The notes under the pieces are model-generated. The model was not told the DNA's origin and did not search any database. It was given only the letters and a program-made list of their open reading frames with translations. Of a stretch of DNA of 39,329 nucleotides, positions 8,722 through 15,822 are shown piece after piece; position 1 is the first letter of the stretch; every line of letters begins with the position of its first letter. This stretch comes from Prevotella sp. GTDB lineage: Bacteria > Bacteroidota > Bacteroidia > Bacteroidales > Bacteroidaceae. The stretch is from assembly GCA_024697645.1 (NCBI GenBank), contig JAILFH010000007.1:1-39329 (forward strand), in the 5' to 3' direction. Both the position numbers and the translations under genes were made by a program.

Positions 8722-10179
8722 ATGAAGAAAATAGCAATTGTCTGCTGTCTGGCCATGTTCAGTCTGTGTGCTATGGCTCAGGTGGAATACGGAAAAGACT
8801 ATATCGAGAAAATCGGACAGAAGAGTTCGACCTTCGTTTCACGTCGTCCGCCCGAGAAGGAACGCCTGTTCCGCTCTGACGTGATTGACAAGAAAATCAA
8901 GGAAGTACAGAAACTGCTGAAGGAGAACGAGAAACTCGCCTGGATGTTCGGCAACTGCTTCCCGAACACGCTGGAGACCACTGTTCACTACTCCAATGCT
9001 TCGGGCGACGATGATACATTTGTCTATACGGGCGATATCGCCGCGATGTGGCTCCGCGACTCAGGTGCACAGGTGTGGCCCTATGTGCAATTTGCCAATC
9101 AGGACCCGAAACTGAAGAAAGTGGTGCGCGGTACAATTCTCCGCCAGTTCAACTGCATCTGTCTCGATCCCTATGCCAACGCGTTCAACCAAGTGCCAAA
9201 CCCGAATGGCTATTGGATGAGCGACCTGACCGACATGAAACCTTTCCTGCATGAGCGCAAGTATGAGATTGACTCGCTCTGCTATCCGCTCCGACTGGCC
9301 TATCAGTACTGGCTTACCACTGGCGACGCCTCCATCTTTGGCGACCTGTGGATTGAGACCATCAAGAACGTGCTGAAGACCTTCCACGAGCAGCAGCGAA
9401 AGGACGGCCTCGGACCGTATAGGTTCATGCGCCGTACGGAACGCGCCACCGATACTGCGACTAACCTCGGCTGGGGAAATCCCGTAAAGCCCGTAGGACT
9501 GATTGCCTCTGTGTTCCGCCCGAGCGACGACGCTACGACTTTCCTTTTCCTTATTCCCTCGAACTTCATGGCTGTGACGAGCCTGCGCAAGGCCGCTGAG
9601 ATTCTGACAAAGGTGAACCAGCGTCAGGATTTGGCTGACGAATGCACCGCTCTTGCCGACGAAGTGGAGACTGCGCTGCGCCAATATGCTGTCTACATGC
9701 ATCCGAAATATGGTCCCATCTATGCCTTCGAAGTTGATGGTTTCGGCAACCAGTTGCTGATGGACGATGCCAATGTTCCGTCACTTTTGGCAATGGGCTA
9801 TCTGGGCGATGTTCCCATGAACGACCCCATCTATCAGAACACGCGCCGTTTCGTCTGGAGCGAGGACAATCCCTACTTCTTCCGCGGTCCTGCGGGTGAG
9901 GGAATCGGTGGTCCACACGTTGGCAACGGCTATGCTTGGCCCATGTCGATTATGATGAAGGCCTTCACCGCTCAGAACGACAACGAAATCCGTGCCTGCA
10001 TGCGCCAACTGCTCACAACAGACGCCCAAACGGGATTCATCCATGAGTCGTTCAACGTGCAAGACGCTGACAAGTACACTCGCTCGTGGTTTGCTTGGCA
10101 GAACACGCTGTTTGGCGAACTCGTACTGAAGTTGATTGCCGACGGCAAGACCGACCTGCTCATTCATTGCATGGACTAA
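8722..10179 (+). CDS. GH125 exo-alpha-1,6-mannosidase
   Basis: 485 residues. Signal peptide 1-20 ends in AMAQ, so it is probably periplasmic. The family motif AAMWLRDSGAQVWPY lies at 107-121, followed by YANAFNQVPNPNGYW. SVFRPSDDATTFLFLIPSN (263-281) and LMDDANVPSLLAMGYLG are further GH125 blocks. HESFN (441-445) places E442 as the likely catalytic base, followed by the WFAWQNTLFGEL end block. GH125 enzymes remove non-reducing alpha-1,6-mannose with inversion (family knowledge). Partnered with GH92, it would take off the alpha-1,6 branch once the alpha-1,2 caps are gone. A 5-bp hairpin (TGCGG/CCGCA, 8684-8698) lies in the gap after GH92 but has no T tract, so transcription should continue through it. 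Confidence 0.93.
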   Translation: MKKIAIVCCLAMFSLCAMAQVEYGKDYIEKIGQKSSTFVSRRPPEKERLFRSDVIDKKIKEVQKLLKENEKLAWMFGNCFPNTLETTVHYSNASGDDDTFVYTGDIAAMWLRDSGAQVWPYVQFANQDPKLKKVVRGTILRQFNCICLDPYANAFNQVPNPNGYWMSDLTDMKPFLHERKYEIDSLCYPLRLAYQYWLTTGDASIFGDLWIETIKNVLKTFHEQQRKDGLGPYRFMRRTERATDTATNLGWGNPVKPVGLIASVFRPSDDATTFLFLIPSNFMAVTSLRKAAEILTKVNQRQDLADECTALADEVETALRQYAVYMHPKYGPIYAFEVDGFGNQLLMDDANVPSLLAMGYLGDVPMNDPIYQNTRRFVWSEDNPYFFRGPAGEGIGGPHVGNGYAWPMSIMMKAFTAQNDNEIRACMRQLLTTDAQTGFIHESFNVQDADKYTRSWFAWQNTLFGELVLKLIADGKTDLLIHCMD

Positions 10180-10214
10180 GAAAGAACAAATCGACATCTG
10201 AAAAACGAACAAAC

Positions 10215-10254
10215 GCACTACAGGCGCAACGAATGAACGGAACGCCTGTGGTGC
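10215..10254 (+). other. Strong stem-loop between GH125 and GH130
   Basis: GCACTACAGGCG (10215-10226) pairs with CGCCTGTGGTGC (10243-10254): 12 bp with one G-U and a 16-nt loop. No T tract follows (ATCTTAATAC). It is more likely an mRNA stabiliser, processing site or attenuator than a full terminator. Confidence 0.6.
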
Positions 10255-10271
10255 ATCTTAATACTTAAACA

Positions 10272-11276
10272 ATGAACAACGAACTGAAAATTGTAGGACA
10301 GCCGCTCCCCAACATTCCCTGGGAAGAACGGCCTGCCGAGAGCAAGAGCGTGATGTGGCGCTTCAGCAAGAATCCCGTTATCCGACGCGACCTGCTTTCC
10401 ACGTCGAACAGCATCTTCAATAGCGCCGTAGTGCCATTCGAAAAAGGCTTTGCGGGTGTGTTCCGCTGCGACGACACCAACCGCCGCATGACACTCCATG
10501 TGGGCTTTAGCGACGATGGTCTGAATTGGAATATCGATGAGGAAACATTGAAATTTGAGTGCGACGATAAGGAAGTTGGCAACTGGGTCTATGGTTACGA
10601 CCCACGCGTCTGCCGCATCGACGACCGCTGGTGGGTGACCTGGTGCAACGGCTACTACGGACCAACCATTGGTATGGCGTGGACAAAGGATTTCAAGACA
10701 TTCCATCAGGTGGAGAATGCCTTCCTTCCCTACAACCGAAACGGCGTGCTCTTCCCAAGGAAAATCAATGGTCTCTACACGATGCTTAGCCGTCCAAGCG
10801 ACACAGGTCATACGGCATTTGGCGACATTTTCCTCAGTCAGTCGCCCGATATGGAGTTCTGGGGACGCCATCGCCACGTGATGTCGCCCGCGGCTTTCGA
10901 ACTGAGTGCCTGGCAATGCACAAAGGTGGGCGCTGGTCCTACTCCGATTGAAACAAGTGAAGGCTGGCTGATTTTCCATCACGGTGTACTTCATTCATGC
11001 AACGGCTACGTCTATGCCTTCGGCTCCGCACTGCTCGACATCGACCAGCCTTGGCGTGTCATTGCTCGTTCGGGACCCTATCTCATTTCGCCTCGCGAAC
11101 AATACGAATGCATGGGTGATGTGCCAAACGTCTGCTTCCCCTGCGCCGCATTGCACGATTCGGAGACTGGACGCGTAGCAGTCTATTACGGATGTGCCGA
11201 TACGGTGACGGGCCTGGCTTTCGGTTACATTCCCGAAATCATCGATTTCACCAAACGCACAAATATTGAGAAGTAG
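10272..11276 (+). CDS. GH130 beta-mannoside phosphorylase
   Basis: 334 residues with no signal peptide, so cytoplasmic. It is a five-bladed propeller family; the motifs run [12 protein letters not shown] (45-56), YDPRV with likely catalytic Asp D110, [37 protein letters not shown] and FHHGV. Residues R156, R174, K218 and H237 sit where GH130 phosphorylases hold phosphate-binding side chains (recalled from the characterised UhgbMP, constant offset of about 6). Their presence argues for phosphorolysis rather than hydrolysis. A likely substrate is mannosyl-beta-1,4-GlcNAc, giving mannose 1-phosphate, as expected after GH92 and GH125 have stripped an N-glycan. A beta-1,2-mannosidase of the yeast-mannan type is the alternative. 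It is the last gene of the cassette. Confidence 0.9.
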   Translation: MNNELKIVGQPLPNIPWEERPAESKSVMWRFSKNPVIRRDLLSTSNSIFNSAVVPFEKGFAGVFRCDDTNRRMTLHVGFSDDGLNWNIDEETLKFECDDKEVGNWVYGYDPRVCRIDDRWWVTWCNGYYGPTIGMAWTKDFKTFHQVENAFLPYNRNGVLFPRKINGLYTMLSRPSDTGHTAFGDIFLSQSPDMEFWGRHRHVMSPAAFELSAWQCTKVGAGPTPIETSEGWLIFHHGVLHSCNGYVYAFGSALLDIDQPWRVIARSGPYLISPREQYECMGDVPNVCFPCAALHDSETGRVAVYYGCADTVTGLAFGYIPEIIDFTKRTNIEK

Positions 11277-11277
11277 A

Positions 11278-11323
11278 ATTTTCTCTGTCGGAAGACTTCA
11301 GAAATAGTTTTCACAGAGAAAAT
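11278..11323 (+). terminator. Stem-loop after GH130
   Basis: ATTTTCTCTGT (11278-11288) and ACAGAGAAAAT (11313-11323) form a perfect 11-bp stem two bases past the stop codon, with a 24-nt loop that itself contains GAAGACTTC. No T tract follows on the plus strand, so it may protect the 3' end rather than terminate. Confidence 0.5.
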
Positions 11324-11330
11324 CGAAAAA

Positions 11331-11671
11331 GACCTACCGACCTACCATGACCCCTCGCAAACGCCTTGCTACAAAGGGTTTGAGGCATGGTAGGTCTTTC
11401 TCGAACACCTACCATACACCTACCATAGACCTACCATTTGCAAAAGGAAAAAAGTAAAAAGGTAAAAAAGTAAAAAGACGAAGGATGAAAATGGCAACGG
11501 GCTGAAAATCAGGAGTTTACAAAGAAACTCATCCGAAAATTTCTCGTTGATAGTTTTTGGTTTTTGCTGTTTCCTTATGGTAGGTCTATGGTAGGTCTTT
11601 AGTGAAGACCTACCATGCTCTCAGCCCTTTATTCATCGGCATTTGCGAGGGGTTATGGTAGGATGGTAGGT
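11331..11671. repeat. CCTACCAT-rich element with 30-bp inverted ends (copy A)
   Basis: The ends 11332-11361 and 11642-11671 are inverted copies matching at 27 of 30 positions (both run through CCTACCAT into CCCCTCGCAAA). About eleven copies of CCTACC/CCTACCAT in either orientation occur inside. The right two-thirds (about 11441-11671) recurs inverted at 38540-38770. No open reading frame is convincing. AATCG lies just outside both ends (11321-11325 and 11675-11679) and could be a target duplication or chance. It resembles a MITE or a long structured RNA; I know of no named family. Confidence 0.8.
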
Positions 11672-11726
11672 GTTAATCGCCAAAAACTTTTCTGAGGAAT
11701 TTTTCCCTATCGAACGAGGCTTATAC

Positions 11727-11937
11727 AAAGCAATGCTTTCTACTGTAGAAAGGACGCCTCTATACCATACAAAGCATAACTCTATACCTATATAAAGCAT
11801 ATTTCTCTATGGCCAAGGGCATTGCTTTACATGGTCAAGAGCATTGCTCTCTATAGTCAAGAAGATAACTCTTTATAGACAAAAGGATAACTCTTTATAG
11901 ACAAGAAGATGACTCTTTATCGTCAGGAGCAACTCTT
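11727..11937. repeat. Array of about ten palindromes spaced 22 bp (array 1)
   Basis: Centres fall at 11733, 11755, 11777, 11800, 11822, 11844, 11866, 11888, 11910 and about 11932, so the period is 22 (once 23). Each unit has a 5-3-5 core with a 9-10 nt AT-rich spacer. Clear palindromes are AAAGC-AAT-GCTTT (11727), AGGGC-ATT-GCTTT (11816) and AGAGC-ATT-GCTCT (11838). The later units (AGAAG-ATA-ACTCT) keep the period but lose part of the symmetry. The related array 2 is at 27889-28095. It is not CRISPR: units are too short and the spacers are not unique sequence of constant 30-bp size. Confidence 0.85.
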
Positions 11938-12001
11938 TCTAAGGAAGGAAGATTTGCACTACTTGCTCATTCTATTGAGGATTGATATTCACTTGTATAT
12001 A

Positions 12002-12041
12002 AACAAAAACTCCCTCCTGATGAAATGCTCAGAAGGGAGTT
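12002..12041 (-). terminator. Rho-independent terminator of the greA-HIT-pdxK operon
   Basis: 12008-12020 pairs with 12029-12041 (13 bp, one G-U on the minus-strand RNA, loop of 8), followed on the minus strand by TTTTGTTT. It lies five bases beyond the pdxK stop. Confidence 0.8.
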
Positions 12042-12045
12042 CATA

Positions 12046-12873
12046 TTATTTCTCGTCGAGAATGCTGAGAAATTGTTCTATAAGGATTCCTCGATTCTTA
12101 TCGGGCAAATCTTTATTGAGGCTGACGAGTTTATAGACAACGTCCATAGCCTTTCGGGTGCTATCGCTGAGCAGTTCGCCATCAAGCAAATGAGAGATAA
12201 GAACAGCAGAGAAAAGATCACCCGTTCCATGAAAGATACCAGGAATTTCCTCGTATTCCAAGTGGAAATAACTATCGTTGAAATGATTATAGCCCACAAC
12301 AGCGTTTTGACCATTGAGCAAACAACTGGTCACTACGACAGAACGTGCTCCCAACTGGTGAAGTCGGTCGAGAAGATTCTTGGCCTCATCCCACGTGATG
12401 CCCTCAGACTTGAACTCTATGCCCGCCAGAAGCGAAGCCTCTGTGTAATTTGGGAAAATAAGGTCGGCCACACGAACCATCTCGGTCATCAGACTCACCT
12501 GCCGATGAGTCATACCATTATAGAGTTGGCCTCCGTCGCCCATCACGGGATCAACAAAGACGATGGCGCCCTTCTCCCTCTGCTCGCAGCAATAGTTGGA
12601 CACAAGATGAACCTGCTCCTCAGAATACATATAGCCCGTACAGATGGCGTCGTAACTGAAACCCAACTCCTGCCAGACAGGCAGTGTTCCGCGGATATAA
12701 TCAGTAGTGTCGAGCACGTTGAACTTTCCGTAGTTGAACGTGTTCGACACCAATGCGGTGGGCAGATTGAACGTTGGGAAACCCAGATAAGAAAGCACGG
12801 GAACCATTGCTCCCATGCCAACTTTGCTGTGGCCCGCCATATCGTTAACCAGAAGTATTTGCTTCTTGCCCAT
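12046..12873 (-). CDS. pdxY: Pyridoxal/pyridoxamine kinase (ribokinase-like, PdxY type)
   Basis: 275 residues with a ribokinase-like fold. Motifs are DMAGHSKVGMGA (11-22), VDPVMGD (107-113), PNYTEA (141-146) and the anion-hole GTGD (216-219), whose Asp is the catalytic base. The arrangement is that of PdxK/PdxY kinases, which phosphorylate pyridoxal, pyridoxamine or pyridoxine with ATP in the B6 salvage pathway. A hydroxymethylpyrimidine kinase (ThiD) is the main alternative, but the N-terminal NDMAGHSKVG and the SNTFNYG segment fit PdxY better. Its start overlaps the HIT gene stop by one base (TAATG at 12871-12875), so translation is probably coupled. It is last in the greA operon. Confidence 0.85.
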   Translation of the reverse strand: MGKKQILLVNDMAGHSKVGMGAMVPVLSYLGFPTFNLPTALVSNTFNYGKFNVLDTTDYIRGTLPVWQELGFSYDAICTGYMYSEEQVHLVSNYCCEQREKGAIVFVDPVMGDGGQLYNGMTHRQVSLMTEMVRVADLIFPNYTEASLLAGIEFKSEGITWDEAKNLLDRLHQLGARSVVVTSCLLNGQNAVVGYNHFNDSYFHLEYEEIPGIFHGTGDLFSAVLISHLLDGELLSDSTRKAMDVVYKLVSLNKDLPDKNRGILIEQFLSILDEK

Positions 12874-13271
12874 TATAGTTTCTGGAATTCGGCGTAGATG
12901 CGTGCGGCAATATCGGCCATTTCCTCAGCAGGGAGTTGCAACTTCTCACGACGGAAGTCGGCATCAGCCTCGCTCTGCATCGGGATAAGATGGATGTGGG
13001 CATGAGCCACTTCCAGTCCCAGAACTATCTGTGCGACTTTCTTGCAGGGGAAAGCAGCCTTGATGGCCTTAGCCACGCGCTTGGCAAAGAGTTGATACTC
13101 AGCCAATGTCTCATCGTCGAGATCGAAGAAATAGTCCGTACACTCACGTGGAATGACCAGCGTGTGTCCCTTCACCAGCGGATTGATGTCGAGGAAAGCA
13201 TAGAACTTATCGCTCTCGGCGCATTTGTAACTGGGAATTTCACCAGCAGCAATCTTACTGAAAATACTCAT
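12873..13271 (-). CDS. HIT-family nucleotide-binding hydrolase
   Basis: 132 residues, the typical length of Hint-type proteins. It begins SIFSKIAAGEIPSYKCAES, the usual N-terminal block, has GHTLVIPR at 35-42, and ends its core with the histidine triad HAHIH (90-94). HIT proteins hydrolyse nucleoside phosphoramidates or dinucleotides through a covalent His-NMP intermediate (family knowledge). The physiological substrate is not predictable. It sits 35 bp after greA and overlaps pdxY by one base, so the three genes form one transcript. Confidence 0.93.
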   Translation of the reverse strand: MSIFSKIAAGEIPSYKCAESDKFYAFLDINPLVKGHTLVIPRECTDYFFDLDDETLAEYQLFAKRVAKAIKAAFPCKKVAQIVLGLEVAHAHIHLIPMQSEADADFRREKLQLPAEEMADIAARIYAEFQKL

Positions 13272-13306
13272 AACGGTAAGGGTGTTTTTTAATGAATGAA
13301 ATCAAA

Positions 13307-13771
13307 TTAAATACTGATGCTGTCGATGCGAAGTCGGATGACGCCACGCGGCACCTTGATCTCGGCCGTGTCGCCCTCTTTCTTATTCAGCAAACCTTGT
13401 GCAATGGGGGTAGTGATAGAAATCTTACCCTCGCGCAGATTGGCTTCCTGCTCGCTTACGATGGTGTAGTGCATCTTCTGATTGGTGGCGAGATTGGTCA
13501 GTTCCACCTTCGAGAGAATCTGCACAGCATCAGCGCTCAGACGTTTTGTGTCGACAATCTTAGCCTCGGCAATTGTACGCTTCATCTGATTGATTTTATC
13601 CTCCAGATGTGCCTGGGCTTCCTTCGCCGCTTCATACTCACTGTTTTCACTTAAGTCGCCCTTGTCGCGAGCCTCAGCAATCGCTGCCGATGCCTTCGGG
13701 CGCTCTACGGCTTCAAGCCGATGTAGTTCGGCCACGAGATTTTCGTAGCCCTCTTTTGACATGTATGCCAT
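13307..13771 (-). CDS. greA: Transcription elongation factor GreA
   Basis: 154 residues, as in most GreA proteins. An N-terminal antiparallel coiled coil begins with MSKEGYENLVAEL and carries the acidic tip segment EARDKGDLSENSEYEAAKEAQ, with the D/E residues that place Mg2+ in the RNA polymerase active site. The C-terminal FKBP-like domain ends PIAQGLLNKKEGDTAEIKVP. GreA rescues backtracked polymerase by stimulating transcript cleavage. It is the first gene of the operon with HIT and pdxY. Its leader is about 120 nt and holds a terminator-like hairpin. Confidence 0.97.
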   Translation of the reverse strand: MAYMSKEGYENLVAELHRLEAVERPKASAAIAEARDKGDLSENSEYEAAKEAQAHLEDKINQMKRTIAEAKIVDTKRLSADAVQILSKVELTNLATNQKMHYTIVSEQEANLREGKISITTPIAQGLLNKKEGDTAEIKVPRGVIRLRIDSISI

Positions 13772-13805
13772 ATATCTTCAATTTTTAGGTAATTTTCCTT
13801 TGAGA

Positions 13806-13846
13806 CAACAAAAAATAAAGAATCCCGACATTTCTTTCGATGTCGG
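13806..13846 (-). promoter_or_regulatory. Terminator-like hairpin in the greA leader
   Basis: On the minus strand CCGACAT (13846-13840) pairs with ATGTCGG (13831-13825), loop 8, followed by ATTCTTTATTTTTTG. It lies about 45 nt after the predicted greA start site and about 55 nt before the start codon, so it could abort transcription early. E. coli greA is known to release a small RNA (GraL) from a leader terminator; the parallel here is inference. Confidence 0.6.
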
Positions 13847-13899
13847 AACCTCTAACTTCTGCGTATCCCTGATACTATCTCTTAGTGTTTTCTCGGGGG

Positions 13900-13931
13900 C
13901 AAAGATAGAGATATTTTTTGAAACAACCAAG
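13900..13931 (-). promoter_or_regulatory. greA operon promoter
   Basis: The minus strand reads CTTG (13931-13928), a 20-nt gap, then TATCTTTG (13907-13900), a good Bacteroidetes -33/-7 pair. The start site would be near 13893. Confidence 0.7.
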
Positions 13932-14013
13932 TTTTTTTTGTGAAAAAACAAAAATTAGCGCTTTTGCATGAAAATAAATCCTAAATACTAATTCTTTATT
14001 CCCAATTTATTTG

Positions 14014-14021
14014 TACCTTTG
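14014..14021 (+). promoter_or_regulatory. -7 promoter element of enolase
   Basis: TACCTTTG, a perfect TAnnTTTG, 69 bp before the enolase ATG. No clear -33 TTTG. The 13772-14090 gap thus holds two divergent promoters, the greA leader hairpin and no further gene. Confidence 0.7.
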
Positions 14022-14081
14022 CAGTTAGATTTCAAAAAGATGTCGATTCAATACCGAAAACTACATTCTTTTTATTTATAA

Positions 14082-15398
<1,317 letters not shown>

Positions 15399-15460
15399 AA
15401 AACTGAATTCATCGGTAAATGAGGTTTACACCTTATTTATATAGATGAATACCAAAATGC

Positions 15461-15502
15461 AAAGGACAAGTTCAAAAAAATGGGCTTGTCCTTTGTTTAT
15501 TT
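15461..15502 (+). terminator. Rho-independent terminator after enolase
   Basis: AAAGGACAAG (15461-15470) pairs perfectly with CTTGTCCTTT (15485-15494), followed by GTTTATTT. Confidence 0.85.
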
Positions 15503-15545
15503 ATGTTAAATCTTGACTTAAATCAAGTATTTGTATGCAAAACAC

Positions 15546-15576
15546 TTTGTCGTTTAATTAAAATTGATTAACTTTG
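15546..15576 (+). promoter_or_regulatory. Promoter of the susC locus
   Basis: TTTG (15546-15549), a 19-nt spacer, TAACTTTG (15569-15576): a perfect Bacteroidetes promoter. The start site near 15583 leaves a leader of about 240 nt before susC, long enough for RNA-level control. Confidence 0.85.
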
Positions 15577-15703
15577 CAGCGCCGATAAGTGTAAATTGAA
15601 CAATCAAAAGACGAAGCCTAACCTTGAAGATGCCCAAGAAGTACCAGATGCCCCTTTAAGATGTTTCACAGAGATTCTACACGCTTCAAGACACTAACAG
15701 AAT

Positions 15704-15756
15704 CCCCCGAAAGTTCCTAGACACCCCGAAAGTTAGTATACACCTTGGAAAGTTCT
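15704..15756 (+). repeat. Three tandem GAAAGTT repeats in the susC leader
   Basis: CCCGAAAGTT occurs at 15706-15715 and 15725-15734, and TTGGAAAGTT at 15745-15754, a period of 19-20 bp. Parts of the flanks are shared (TAGACACC, TATACACC). They are inside the predicted transcript. A repeated regulator or RNA-binding site is possible; no known motif is recognised. The rest of 15577-15822 holds no gene. Confidence 0.55.
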
Positions 15757-15822
15757 AAAACGTTTGCGGCAAAAACTATCATAACTAATATAACATTTTC
15801 TAAATTTTAAACACTATTAACG

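Noticed and set aside
11727..11937. CRISPR array
   Set aside because: Repeat cores are 13 bp with 9-10 nt similar spacers and there are no cas genes; CRISPR repeats are longer, with unique spacers of about 30 bp.
11909..12136. A 75-codon plus-strand frame starting in the palindrome array
   Set aside because: It runs from repeats through the pdxY terminator into antisense of pdxY; low-complexity, no start signal.
12025..12897. A 290-codon plus-strand frame covering pdxY
   Set aside because: Antisense shadow of pdxY; no recognisable motif.
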